NCBI GenBank assembly: GCA_017630215.1
Contig: JAGBVR010000003.1
Span: 103,042 to 167,041, forward strand
Length of the DNA: 64,000 nt
From: Bacteroidales bacterium
GTDB lineage: Bacteria; Bacteroidota; Bacteroidia; Bacteroidales; UBA932
Direction: 5' to 3'
Each line of letters starts with the position of its first letter. The stretch's first letter is position 1. Under the pieces are notes generated by a model. The model had not been told where the DNA came from. It did not search any database and worked only from the letters and a program-made list of their open reading frames with translations. Shown here piece by piece: positions 47,301 to 54,804 of the stretch. The translations under genes were made by a program, and so were the position numbers.

Positions 47301-47600
47301 CTTATGTTCGCCAGCGGCGTGGGAGCCAACGGAAACATTTCCATCGGAGTGGGCACGGTCGGCGGAATGCTCATCGGTACCATCGCCCTTATCATCGTGG
47401 TACCAGCCCTCTTCATCGTATTCCAATACATAGAGGAAAAGGTAATGCCAAAGCGCACCCCTTGTGAATCCAAGGAACTCAGTCATCCTGAGGAGCACCA
47501 CACCCCTTGTCATTCTGAGGAGTGCAACACCCCTTGTCATTCTGAGGAGCGCCATACCCCTTGTCATTCTGAGGAGCGCCAGCGACGTGAGAATCTTTAA
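44340..47600 (+). CDS. RND (HAE1/AcrB-type) multidrug efflux permease with repeat-derived C-terminal tail
   Basis: Proton-driven inner-membrane exporter, 1086 residues with 12 membrane helices and two large periplasmic loops. Landmarks: MNVKTFIDRPIFAGVISVMI at the N-terminus, GTVVDDSIVVVEAVQ near residue 400 with the proton-relay Asp pair, and RLRPILMTSLTMIFGMLPLM near 975. Typical length is about 1040-1060; here the last 40 residues after MPKRTPCESK consist of 9-residue repeats (HTPCHSEER, NTPCHSEEC) encoded by palindromic DNA repeats at 47475-47597. The core is complete, so the tail is probably tolerated. Coupled to the adaptor and followed by the channel gene. Confidence 0.96.
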   Translation: MNVKTFIDRPIFAGVISVMILLVGLIGLTQLPVEQFPEIAPPTVSVSAAYAGANAETVQKSVLVPLEEAINGVENMMYMVSSATNSGSASIQIYFRQGTDGDMAMVNVQNRIASAQSLLPAEVTRSGVTVRKRQTSRIKTLAVYSPDGSFDRKFITNYLKINIEPRLSRIAGVGEVDVRGGDYSLRIWLDPGKMGKYGLMPSDISAVLSEQNLEAPTGTLGAESENTFRYVLKYRGRYENVTDYENMVIRSESDGTVLRLKDVATIELGERSYDYVGLVNGHPGTTISISQTSGSNANEIIVAVDAEIEKIRADLPKGLEIVDLMSTKDFLDASIKNVIKTLFEAILLVILVVFIFLQSFRSTVIPTISIIVSLVGTFAFLMVAGFSLNMITLFALVLVIGTVVDDSIVVVEAVQAKFDEGYKSPYKATVDAMGGIATALVATTFVFMAVFIPVSFMGGTTGTFYTQFGLTMAVAVGISLVNSLTLSPALCAIIMTPHEEVIPGQKASFSSRFHKAFDAGFGAVVNKYKHVVLFMFKRKWLTVILLVIACGGLAYLMNTTKTGLVPKEDMGSINMDVRTPPGTNIAETDKVLAEIDARISSIPQIEAYSRTTGWGMMFGQGSSTGNFVIKLKDWNERTGKGDDIDSIIEEMYARTADITSADIMIYTRGMIPGYGASNGFEVYVQDQKGGKLDDLEKITNDFIIELNKRPEVSRAKTSFDSKYPMYLVEVDAVQCKRNGISPSDVLGVLAGYVGGSYASNMNRFSKLYRVMLQAAPEFRLDTESLQNMFVRNSRGEMSPINQYLKLTRIYGPQSISRFNLFTAISVSGQAADGYSSGQAIQAVREVAAQVLPAGYGYEFGGMSREEADTGNSVAVIFGICVLFIFLILCALYESIFIPVVIILSVPFGLAGSFLFARMFGLENNIYLQIGLLMLIGLLAKTAILLTEYASQKRAEGMSITMAAMSAAKVRLRPILMTSLTMIFGMLPLMFASGVGANGNISIGVGTVGGMLIGTIALIIVVPALFIVFQYIEEKVMPKRTPCESKELSHPEEHHTPCHSEECNTPCHSEERHTPCHSEERQRRENL
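47475..47597 (+). repeat. Tandem 27-bp array of family 1 palindromic repeats in the pump's 3' end
   Basis: Four units with a 27-bp period; the clear ones begin at 47502, 47529 and 47556, each with CCCTTGTCATTCTGAGGAG, and a degenerate one precedes. The array ends with AGCGACGTGAGAATCTT, the full repeat end. Because 27 is a multiple of three, it reads as 9-residue repeats in the pump frame. Confidence 0.85.
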
Positions 47601-47616
47601 ACCAAACCCGAACAAA

Positions 47617-48960
47617 ATGAACAAATTATACAAGTCACTGATATTGACAATCGCCATCCTCTCCCTCCACAGCTGCGGCCTCTACAAAAAGTACGATCGC
47701 GAGCAGATGTGGTTTGTGGACAGCCTCTACAGAAGAATGGAAATCACCGGCGACACCCTTTCCACCGCCTCCGTTTCCTGGAACGACATGTTCACAGACC
47801 CAATCCTACAGGAATGGATACAGCTGGGTCTTGATTACAATACAGACCTCAATGTAGCCCGTCACAGGGTGCAGGAAGCCGAAGCGGCATTACTATCAGC
47901 CAGATGGGCACTGCTCCCGGGTGCGACATTCACCGCCCAAGGAGGAGCTCCGGGCAATTTCTCCGCCCGTGCAGACGCAAGCTGGCAGGCAGATATCTTC
48001 GGATCGCTCAGAAACAGCAAGCGCAAGGCTCAGGCAGCCGTAGAGCAGAGCAAGGCATTTGAGCAGGCAGTCCAGACTCAGCTCGTTGCCACAATAGCCA
48101 ACAGCTACTACACCCTTGTCACCCTTGACGAGAAACTTGCTATCAGCAAAAGGACAATGCAGACATGGGACGAGAATATCCGAACCCTCGAGGCATTGAA
48201 ACGCGCAGGAAAGACCAATGAAGCCGCAGTGCTCCAGGCCAAGGCCAACAAGCTCAATGTCGAAGCATCCGTCCTTACGCTTGAAAAAGAGATATTGGCA
48301 ATGGAGAATTCATTCTGCGCATTGGTCAGCATTGTTCCTATGCCGATCGAGCGAAGCAGCCTGAAAGATCTGGAATTCCCGGAAAAACTTTCGGTAGGAG
48401 TACCGGCAGAACTTCTGAGCCGCAGGCCGGATGTACGCCAAGCGGAAATGGCTCTTGCCCAGACTTTCTACAATGTCAATTCGGCCAAGGCTGCATTTTA
48501 TCCGAACGTCACCCTGAGCGGAGCCATTGGCTGGACAATTTCCAGCGGCACTGCCATTGACCCGAGTTCGATGATTACCAATTTCATCGGCTCTCTTGTG
48601 CAACCTGTCTTCGGAAGAGGCGCCAACAAGGCAAGACTCCAGGCTGCACAGGCACAGCGCGAGGCTGCAGCCTGGCAGTTCAGACAGAGCCTTCTCGACG
48701 CAGGCGTAGAGGTCAATAACGCTGTAACTCAATGGCAGACAGCCCAGAAGAGAGTCGAACTCGACAAGAGACAGATTCTGAATCTCCAGGCTTCGGTATG
48801 GAATACCCAACTACTCATGAAGCACGGAAACGCTAATTATCTCGAAGTTCTGACCGCTCAGAAGAACCTTCTTCAGGCTGAACTTTCTGAAGTTTCTGAC
48901 AGATTCGATGAAATCCAAGCTGTAATCAATCTTTACCAGGCACTTGGAGGAGGCTATTAA
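47617..48960 (+). CDS. TolC/OprM-type outer-membrane efflux lipoprotein
   Basis: Outer-membrane channel of the RND pump. 447 residues from the ATG at 47617 (MNKLYKSLILTIAILSLHSC), with a lipobox at Cys20; the frame is open 51 codons further upstream only because it runs through the repeat array. Two OEP repeats: LGLDYNTDLNVARHRVQEAE near residue 68 and ELLSRRPDVRQAEMALAQTF near 265 followed by AKAAFYPNVTLSGAIGW; helical barrel segments near 180-240 and 330-440. The order adaptor-pump-channel is the standard complete tripartite operon. Confidence 0.95.
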   Translation: MNKLYKSLILTIAILSLHSCGLYKKYDREQMWFVDSLYRRMEITGDTLSTASVSWNDMFTDPILQEWIQLGLDYNTDLNVARHRVQEAEAALLSARWALLPGATFTAQGGAPGNFSARADASWQADIFGSLRNSKRKAQAAVEQSKAFEQAVQTQLVATIANSYYTLVTLDEKLAISKRTMQTWDENIRTLEALKRAGKTNEAAVLQAKANKLNVEASVLTLEKEILAMENSFCALVSIVPMPIERSSLKDLEFPEKLSVGVPAELLSRRPDVRQAEMALAQTFYNVNSAKAAFYPNVTLSGAIGWTISSGTAIDPSSMITNFIGSLVQPVFGRGANKARLQAAQAQREAAAWQFRQSLLDAGVEVNNAVTQWQTAQKRVELDKRQILNLQASVWNTQLLMKHGNANYLEVLTAQKNLLQAELSEVSDRFDEIQAVINLYQALGGGY

Positions 48961-48985
48961 ATTTGGAAAATCAGATTTATATATC

Positions 48986-48993
48986 TATTTTTG
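48986..48993 (+). promoter_or_regulatory. Probable promoter -7 box for the lipoprotein at 49035
   Basis: TATTTTTG, a TAnnTTTG match 42 bases before the ATG. It supports the internal start at 49035 and separate transcription from the efflux operon. Confidence 0.5.
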
Positions 48994-49034
48994 AAATTCT
49001 TTCGCGTCGAAAAACAACCAAAAACAATTATAGT

Positions 49035-50495
49035 ATGAAAAAGTTTTTTAAGTTTGCTGCTGTAGCAGCGATCGCAGCTATGTTTGTAAGCTGTACTGAG
49101 AAGCCAGGTCCGGATCCTGAAAAACCAAATAATCAAGAGCCTGAGACTCCAAAGGTGGAGATCACTGAGAACCTCGCATTCACTCTTGAGGTGACTGAAG
49201 TTGAGGCTGAGCAGGCTAAGGTCAAGGTAGAGCACAACGGTACTACAAAGGACACTTGGTATGCATTTGCAACTACAGAGGCTGATGTAAATAAGGCTGT
49301 TGCAGCAAAGGTAACAGAGCTCACCGCTGACGGTGGCAAGATTTCAGGTCTTAAGAAGAGCAAGAGCACAACTATTACTGTAAGAAGCCTCGAGCCTGAG
49401 ACTGACTATACATTCATCGCATTCGGTATCACAGCTGAAGGCCAGGTTTACGGTACAGCAGCTTCCACTACTTTCAAGACTGTAAAGGGTGAGCTCAAGT
49501 ACACTGAGAATGCTGCCTGGACTGTAGAGTACAAAGGTGCAGGCGTAGTAATGGACGAGGAATACGAGCACACTGTAACTGTAACAAGCACAGACAACAA
49601 TTATTATTTCCTTGCAGCATATCCAGTAGCTGAATTCGAGGAGAAAGGCATCAAGGCTATCGCTGAGGATGAGTTCGGAGCATATATGGAGTACCTCAAC
49701 GCTTTCAACCAGCAGTATGGTACTAACTATAACATGCTCGCATACTGCTGGCAAGGTACTGCAACTGACTACATCTTCGTAGATCCAGGCGTAGAGTATT
49801 ATGCTCTTGCTATCGGAGTAGGTGAGGATGGCCAGCTCAACGGACTTTGGGCTAAGTCTGATGTGATATATATTGAGGAGGAGGAAATGACTCCTGAGTA
49901 TGCTGCTTGGCTTGGCGACTGGACTATCACTGGAGCTAACGGAATCGAACAGTATGTTACATTCGCAAAAGGCATCGCAAACCAGACCTATAAGATGATC
50001 GGTTACGAGGGCGAGGCTACTGCCGGACTTGATGTAGAAGTAGAGTGGATGCAGGAAGAAGGTATCTGGGTAATTTATAACCAGAGTTTCGGAACATATG
50101 AGTTCACACTTAATGGAGGCCAGAAGGCTAACGGTGAAATCTGGTTCGTAGGACAGACTGCCGAGGGTGATCTTTATCTCGAGGAAGTTCCTGTATGTCT
50201 GGGCGGTGTAACTGAGGATGGTACTTTAGCCGCATTCGGATATGAGGAAACTTGGGAGAATGAGGATGGTACTCAGGGATCATATGTTGTAGACAGCATG
50301 CTCTACCTTGCATATTTCACAGAACAGAACCAGCTCAGCTACATCTCTGGCACATACCAGACAGGTTATCCGACATTCCCTATGACATTCACAAAGCTTG
50401 AGACAAGATCCGCTTCAAACGGACTCAAGGTTTCTGCACGTCCAGCGACAAAACTTCCTATGGCCTACCAGTTCGGCTCATTCAACATTCTCTAA
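49035..50495 (+). CDS. Surface lipoprotein with FnIII/Ig-like modules
   Basis: 486 residues from the ATG at 49035 (MKKFFKFAAVAAIAAMFVSC), with the lipobox ending in Cys20 and a Pro/Glu linker (GPDPEKPNNQEPETP). An FnIII-like module at about 45-155 (TITVRSLEPETDYTFIAFGI), a second at about 160-275 (EYNFLAAYP-type strands) and a lipocalin- or DUF-like beta domain from about 285 (WLGDWTITGANG) to the end. No enzyme motif. It resembles the modular BACON protein at 31834 in module style and C-terminal basic segment. Function unknown, probably surface binding. Single gene with its own terminator. Confidence 0.78.
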   Translation: MKKFFKFAAVAAIAAMFVSCTEKPGPDPEKPNNQEPETPKVEITENLAFTLEVTEVEAEQAKVKVEHNGTTKDTWYAFATTEADVNKAVAAKVTELTADGGKISGLKKSKSTTITVRSLEPETDYTFIAFGITAEGQVYGTAASTTFKTVKGELKYTENAAWTVEYKGAGVVMDEEYEHTVTVTSTDNNYYFLAAYPVAEFEEKGIKAIAEDEFGAYMEYLNAFNQQYGTNYNMLAYCWQGTATDYIFVDPGVEYYALAIGVGEDGQLNGLWAKSDVIYIEEEEMTPEYAAWLGDWTITGANGIEQYVTFAKGIANQTYKMIGYEGEATAGLDVEVEWMQEEGIWVIYNQSFGTYEFTLNGGQKANGEIWFVGQTAEGDLYLEEVPVCLGGVTEDGTLAAFGYEETWENEDGTQGSYVVDSMLYLAYFTEQNQLSYISGTYQTGYPTFPMTFTKLETRSASNGLKVSARPATKLPMAYQFGSFNIL

Positions 50496-50519
50496 TAGAA
50501 TCTGAACTATAATATACCG

Positions 50520-50552
50520 AGGCTGACATCAAGTGTGATGTCAGCCTTTTTT
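50520..50552 (+). terminator. Terminator after the lipoprotein at 49035
   Basis: A perfect 12-bp stem, AGGCTGACATCA (50520-50531) with TGATGTCAGCCT (50536-50547), followed by a T6 run. It overlaps the longest frame of the next gene, which argues for a later start there. Confidence 0.9.
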
Positions 50553-50555
50553 CAT

Positions 50556-51785
50556 ATGACTGATGCTGTTGCACAGATATTGGAATACAATACCCTAAAA
50601 GTATTTATGAAGACTCTCGTACAATGGCTCAATGAAATGATGATCGGACAGTTCAGGATAGACCAGGAACTGGCTGACACGGTCGATGGAATAATAGCAT
50701 TGGCCATGATTGTCTTGGCCTCGGTCGGTATAAACTGGCTGATCCAAGGCATTTACAGATGGATGTCACGGCACAATATCAGACTCAGACATTGGAAATG
50801 GCAGCCTTACCTCGCAAAACACAAGACGGGACACCGCATACTGCTTCTGATACCCGGAGCAGCGTTCTATTTTCTTACCACTCTGGCATTCGGAGCCGAA
50901 GGAGAGACTACCCGTCTGCTTCACAGGATAGACATAGCATATATGATCATGATCGTGATATTGGTATGCAATGCCCTGTTACTCTCTGCATTGGATGCCT
51001 ACAGTAAGACAGACAGATACAAAAGCCATCCGCTGCAGGGATTAATCCAGGGTATCCAGGTGCTATTGTACTTTGTGGGCGGCATCATCATATTGGCTGT
51101 CCTGATCGACAAATCTCCGGCCGTGCTTCTGACCGGCCTTGGCGCTTCCGCAGCAGTATTGATGCTTGTATTCAAGGACAGCATATTGGGCTTTGTGGCA
51201 GGAGTGCAGCTTTCACAGAACGATATGATCCGCATCGGAGACTGGATCCAGATGCCGGACGGAAGTGCCAACGGCAATGTCGAAGAAATCACTTTGAACA
51301 CCGTGAAAGTACGCAATTGGGACAATACACTGACGATGATACCGCCCTACACCCTTGTCACCACCGCATTCAAGAACTGGCGCGGGATGCAGGAAAGCGC
51401 CGGTCGCAGAGCCGACAAATCCATTTTCATCGATGTCAATACAATGGAGGTCTGCACAGAAGATCTCATTTCAGACATCTGCAAGGCCGTCCCATTGCTC
51501 TCGAGCTATATAAAATCGCTTCCGAGCGAAAGCCAGCCGACGACCAATATACAGATATACCGTATATATATTGAACTTTACCTGCGTTCCCACCCTGAGG
51601 TGAATCCTGATCTGGATATTATTGTCACCCAGAAGGAAGCCACAGCCTACGGAGTGCCGGTCTATGTGTATTTCTTCCTGAAAGACAAGGCCTGGGCATC
51701 CTTCGAGCGGAAACAGTCCGATATTTTCGACCATCTGATGAGCATCGTGTCGGAATTCGGTCTGCGCATCTACCAGCGACCATAG
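50556..51785 (+). CDS. MscS-family mechanosensitive channel, YbdG-like
   Basis: Opens under membrane tension to release solutes. 409 residues from ATG 50556, just after the terminator T-run; ATG 50607 (MKTLVQWLNEM) is a reasonable alternative giving 392 residues. Five membrane segments (about residues 45-70, 95-115, 130-150, 165-190) precede the MscS pore helix GLGASAAVLMLVFKDSILGF, followed by VAGVQLSQNDMIRIGDWIQM and NVEEITLNTVKVRNWDNTLT of the beta domain. The size and long N-terminal part match YbdG-type channels, which respond to mild osmotic shifts. Promoter not found. Confidence 0.88.
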   Translation: MTDAVAQILEYNTLKVFMKTLVQWLNEMMIGQFRIDQELADTVDGIIALAMIVLASVGINWLIQGIYRWMSRHNIRLRHWKWQPYLAKHKTGHRILLLIPGAAFYFLTTLAFGAEGETTRLLHRIDIAYMIMIVILVCNALLLSALDAYSKTDRYKSHPLQGLIQGIQVLLYFVGGIIILAVLIDKSPAVLLTGLGASAAVLMLVFKDSILGFVAGVQLSQNDMIRIGDWIQMPDGSANGNVEEITLNTVKVRNWDNTLTMIPPYTLVTTAFKNWRGMQESAGRRADKSIFIDVNTMEVCTEDLISDICKAVPLLSSYIKSLPSESQPTTNIQIYRIYIELYLRSHPEVNPDLDIIVTQKEATAYGVPVYVYFFLKDKAWASFERKQSDIFDHLMSIVSEFGLRIYQRP

Positions 51786-51843
51786 CGACCGCCAATGCCC
51801 CGAGAAGACTATCCTCCTATGCCTCAGCCACTTACTATAACTA

Positions 51844-51866
51844 CGTGCTCCCCATTGCACAGCACG
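51844..51866. repeat. Palindromic repeat, family 3
   Basis: CGTGCTCCCCATTG followed by CACAGCACG; 21 of 23 bases match the inverted copy at 56879-56901, and flanking bases are also similar. Lies between the MscS gene and the sigma factor promoter. Confidence 0.5.
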
Positions 51867-51942
51867 CAGTTTGCATAAGCACCTGAAGAACAGAATCTTA
51901 CGCATCTCACCCCAAAAATTACATTTATCGTGACACATTTTG

Positions 51943-51950
51943 TACATTTG
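51943..51950 (+). promoter_or_regulatory. Probable promoter -7 box of the ECF sigma operon
   Basis: TACATTTG, a TAnnTTTG match 19 bases before the ATG at 51969. The box suggests transcription by the housekeeping sigma factor; a separate autoregulated promoter cannot be excluded. Confidence 0.55.
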
Positions 51951-51968
51951 TGCGTCATATAGGCAGAA

Positions 51969-52454
51969 ATGGAACTTAACGGAAGAAACATATTCGGACA
52001 AAAGAGGCTGGACTTCATGTTCAGACTGGCCTGCAGCATCCTCGGGCGGAGCGATGAGGCTCAGGACATGATGCAGGACGTGGCCGAAAGGGTTCTCCGC
52101 AAGCAAGAGGGCCTTCAGGAGGTCGAAAACATCGACGCCTTTCTCACCCGTTCCGTCAGGAACGCCTGCATCGACCGGCTGCGCCGACGGAGAGACACTA
52201 CCCCGAAAATTCCGGAAGTTCCCGACGAAAAAAGCCCTGAGGGGTGGAGCGACAGACAGCTCGTTCACAAAGCCTTGGCCCGGCTGCCCGAAAAGCAGCG
52301 TCTGGCAGTCCACCTGAAAGACATCGAAGGGTATTCCGGGAAAGAGATAGCCAGAATCCTCGAAACGGACGAGGCAAATGTAAGGACAATCCTATCGAGA
52401 GGCCGGCGGGCCCTGAGGGAAATAATAGAAAAGGAGATCGGATATGGAATATGA
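51969..52454 (+). CDS. ECF-type RNA polymerase sigma factor
   Basis: 161 residues. Region 2 at about 10-75 (FMFRLACSILGRSDEAQDMM, QDVAERVLRK, FLTRSVRNACIDRLRRRR) binds the -10 element and core polymerase; region 4 at about 105-155 (ALARLPEKQRLAVHLKDIEG, YSGKEIARILETDEANVRTI, LSRGRRALRE) binds -35. There is no region 3, as usual for ECF factors. The stop overlaps the anti-sigma start by 11 bases. It probably controls its own operon and unknown envelope genes. Confidence 0.95.
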   Translation: MELNGRNIFGQKRLDFMFRLACSILGRSDEAQDMMQDVAERVLRKQEGLQEVENIDAFLTRSVRNACIDRLRRRRDTTPKIPEVPDEKSPEGWSDRQLVHKALARLPEKQRLAVHLKDIEGYSGKEIARILETDEANVRTILSRGRRALREIIEKEIGYGI

Positions 52455-52875
52455 CATCAATAAGATACGCACGCTCTGCGACAGGTACTTCGACGGGGAC
52501 ACCACCGCCGAAGAGGAACAGCTGCTGAGGGAGTATTTCAATCACGTCAAGGATATTCCCGCCGACTTGAGAGCGGTGAAAGTGATGATGACAGGAATGT
52601 CCGAGGCTGCGGCAATGACATACTCACAGCCGGCCCCTGCACGGAAAGGGATTGTAAGAAAGATAGTATGGGGGACAATCTCAGCCGCGGCAGCCATCAG
52701 CCTCTTCGTCGCGCTTTCGGGCCGGGAAGTCTATGGATATGATGCTGACGGAAAGGCAATTACAGATCCAGACATTGCTTTTGAAAGCACGAAATATCTC
52801 TCTTATCTAAGTCAATTGGAAGCTACCATCGACATAGCTCAGATGATTACACAGGAAATGGAAAACAACAACTAA
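52444..52875 (+). CDS. Putative anti-sigma factor, single membrane span
   Basis: 143 residues. A short cytoplasmic N-terminus (CDRYFDGDTTAEEEQLLREY), typical of small anti-sigma proteins with a zf-HC2-like arrangement but lacking the zinc ligands, is followed by a helix at about 72-92 (IVWGTISAAAAISLFVALSG) and a 50-residue periplasmic tail. Overlap with the sigma gene by 11 bases supports paired expression. Assignment rests on position and topology. Confidence 0.75.
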   Translation: MEYDINKIRTLCDRYFDGDTTAEEEQLLREYFNHVKDIPADLRAVKVMMTGMSEAAAMTYSQPAPARKGIVRKIVWGTISAAAAISLFVALSGREVYGYDADGKAITDPDIAFESTKYLSYLSQLEATIDIAQMITQEMENNN

Positions 52876-52886
52876 ACAAATAGACA

Positions 52887-53651
52887 ATGAAACGTATCAT
52901 AACCCTATTGGCTTTGATCGCGATAGCATCAGCCGCACATGCACAGACAGATTCTCTTGTAGTCTTCGATACAAATGGAGATAATCTCGAAATCAGCATC
53001 GCCGGATTCGACATTACACTCTCAGAGGAAGACAAGACAGAGAAACCGAAGGTGAAGAGAGTCACAACAAATTTCATAGGCATTTCCCTCGGATACAACG
53101 TATTGACTCAAATGCCCAACTACGGAAACTGGGCCGGAGAACAGAATTTCATGACAGACAACACTCACGGGTGGAGGCTTGGCTGCGAACCTTTCAGCGT
53201 GCAGGTTTCACTTGACCGAAGGAAGTCAATCTTCCTGAGAGCGGCACTTAACACCTATGTGGACAATTACCGTTTCAAGACTCCGATGACCCTGATCAAT
53301 GATAAGGATGGAAATCTTCTGCCTAAGGACATAGAAGGAAAAGTAAAGAAGTCCAGGATAAGTACAGGCTACATAGGACTTTGCGCAGGAATGGGATTCA
53401 GAATCAGCCGCTTGCTGCTTATGTTTGATTTCAATGCTGACTTGCTGACAAAATCTGTTGCAATGTATAAGAATCCTAAGAAGACCAGGTACGATATCAG
53501 CGGATTCAACAACGTCAGATACAAGGTCGGTGCATCTGCTACCATCAACGGATTCGGCATATATGTAGATTACAGTCTTACTCCTCTTTTCAGAGAAGGC
53601 GTAGGCAATGACGGAAATGTCATCTCCCTCGGAACACGCTGGGGATTCTAA
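52887..53651 (+). CDS. Outer-membrane beta-barrel protein of the sigma operon
   Basis: 254 residues, signal peptide to AHAQ (residue 20). An acidic segment (30-55) is followed by alternating amphipathic strands from about 60 (NFIGISLGYNV, SVQVSLDRRKSIFLRAALNT, YKVGASATINGFGIYVDYSL) to a terminal aromatic, GTRWGF, fitting an 8-10-strand barrel exported through BAM. Function unknown. It starts 11 bases after the anti-sigma stop. Confidence 0.78.
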   Translation: MKRIITLLALIAIASAAHAQTDSLVVFDTNGDNLEISIAGFDITLSEEDKTEKPKVKRVTTNFIGISLGYNVLTQMPNYGNWAGEQNFMTDNTHGWRLGCEPFSVQVSLDRRKSIFLRAALNTYVDNYRFKTPMTLINDKDGNLLPKDIEGKVKKSRISTGYIGLCAGMGFRISRLLLMFDFNADLLTKSVAMYKNPKKTRYDISGFNNVRYKVGASATINGFGIYVDYSLTPLFREGVGNDGNVISLGTRWGF

Positions 53652-53662
53652 GTCTCAATGTT

Positions 53663-54133
53663 ATGAAACGGATATTGATTTTATTGATATTGACCCTGGC
53701 CTCTTTGAGCGCGTCAGCGCAAAGCAGTATGGACCACTTCTTTGAGAGACACAGCGGTGAGCAAGGATATCAGACCGTCGTCTATGGCAAGCGGATGCTC
53801 GATATGATGAAGGAGAATGCGAGCGCTGATGTCAAATCGCTTCTGAACAGGATCATTAACATACGCATCATAAGCCACGAACAGCCACAGGACAGGATCA
53901 TTGATCTGGCAAGACGTGATATGAAGAACAGCCGCAAATATGAGACAATCTCAATGATAAACGAGAACGGAAGCCTTTCCGAATTCTATATCTCGGAAAA
54001 CATCGGCAGATCAAAGAATGCTTCGTTTCTGATGATTGTCAGCGGTCCTCAAGGCTCTGCAGTAATGGAAATCATCGGCGATTTCGATGTCAAGGATATT
54101 TCCAAACTATCGGTCATGGGACAAAAGCGATGA
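53663..54133 (+). CDS. DUF4252-like periplasmic protein
   Basis: 156 residues with a signal peptide (LASLSASAQ, residue 20). The central part (MLDMMKENASADVKSLLNRI) and the C-terminal MIVSGPQGSAVMEIIGDFDV segment fit DUF4252 proteins, which in Bacteroidota often sit beside ECF sigma operons. No catalytic motif. It starts 11 bases after the barrel gene. Confidence 0.75.
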   Translation: MKRILILLILTLASLSASAQSSMDHFFERHSGEQGYQTVVYGKRMLDMMKENASADVKSLLNRIINIRIISHEQPQDRIIDLARRDMKNSRKYETISMINENGSLSEFYISENIGRSKNASFLMIVSGPQGSAVMEIIGDFDVKDISKLSVMGQKR

Positions 54134-54195
54134 AGCTCATGCAACATTCTGAATGATTCATGCATCTTTTGGCTGTAACTCAAAAACTAACGACT

Positions 54196-54804
54196 ATGCT
54201 TAAAAAGGTTATTGTGGCGGTTGCAGCCATTATTGTATCTTCACTCGCGGTTTCTGCACAGACTCCCGGACCGAAATTCGAACGCTATAACAGATGGATG
54301 GTTGGAGGACAGCTATCATATAATACCCAAAATTATCATGGCATCGGAGTGGAAGCGATATACGGACGACAGTTTTCTGAAATTGTATTTCTGGGAGTGG
54401 GATTCGGAACAGATATGTTTGTTGGGAACAGGGGTGAAATGAGTATGACGATAACCCACCCTGACGGAACAGAGACAGTAATGAAGTATCCTCCTTATGA
54501 ATTCACATTCCTTCTTCCTGTCTATGCAGACCTTCAGGTTAATTTTTCCCGCAAAAGAGCTCCTTTCTTCGCCGAATTGAAATTCGGAGGAGCAATCGAC
54601 GTGGAACTGGAAAGGATCAGGGGAACCAAGAATACGAATGAATTGGACCTTTGGGGAGGCGGAGTTCTTTTCGGATTGGCAATAGGCAAAAAAATCGCCC
54701 TCAATAATGAGAGCGAAATCGATGTCACCTTAGGATGGGACGGTATCATATGGCCATGGTATATAAATGCGCCGATATCCTTAGGAGTCCGTTACTGCTT
54801 CTGA
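54196..54804 (+). CDS. Outer-membrane beta-barrel protein, OmpW/porin-like size
   Basis: 202 residues from the ATG at 54196 (MLKKVIVAVAAIIVSSLAVS); a frame 12 codons longer lacks a good signal. Signal peptide to about residue 22, then alternating strands (MVGGQLSYNTQNYHGIGVEA, IVFLGVGFGTDMFVG, FFAELKFGGAIDVEL) ending in the terminal VRYCF. Probably last gene of the ECF operon. Its end overlaps the convergent esterase by 13 bases. Confidence 0.75.
   Translation: MLKKVIVAVAAIIVSSLAVSAQTPGPKFERYNRWMVGGQLSYNTQNYHGIGVEAIYGRQFSEIVFLGVGFGTDMFVGNRGEMSMTITHPDGTETVMKYPPYEFTFLLPVYADLQVNFSRKRAPFFAELKFGGAIDVELERIRGTKNTNELDLWGGGVLFGLAIGKKIALNNESEIDVTLGWDGIIWPWYINAPISLGVRYCF

Noticed and set aside
47475-47597. 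Possible CRISPR array
   Set aside because: Units are contiguous 27-bp tandems without variable spacers and belong to the dispersed TCATTCTGAG repeat family.
47464-47616. Longer N-terminus for the TolC-type lipoprotein
   Set aside because: The 51 extra codons only read through the repeat array; a clean lipoprotein signal begins at 47617.
50535-50555. Start of the MscS gene at 50535
   Set aside because: Those codons lie inside the terminator stem and T-run of the preceding gene.
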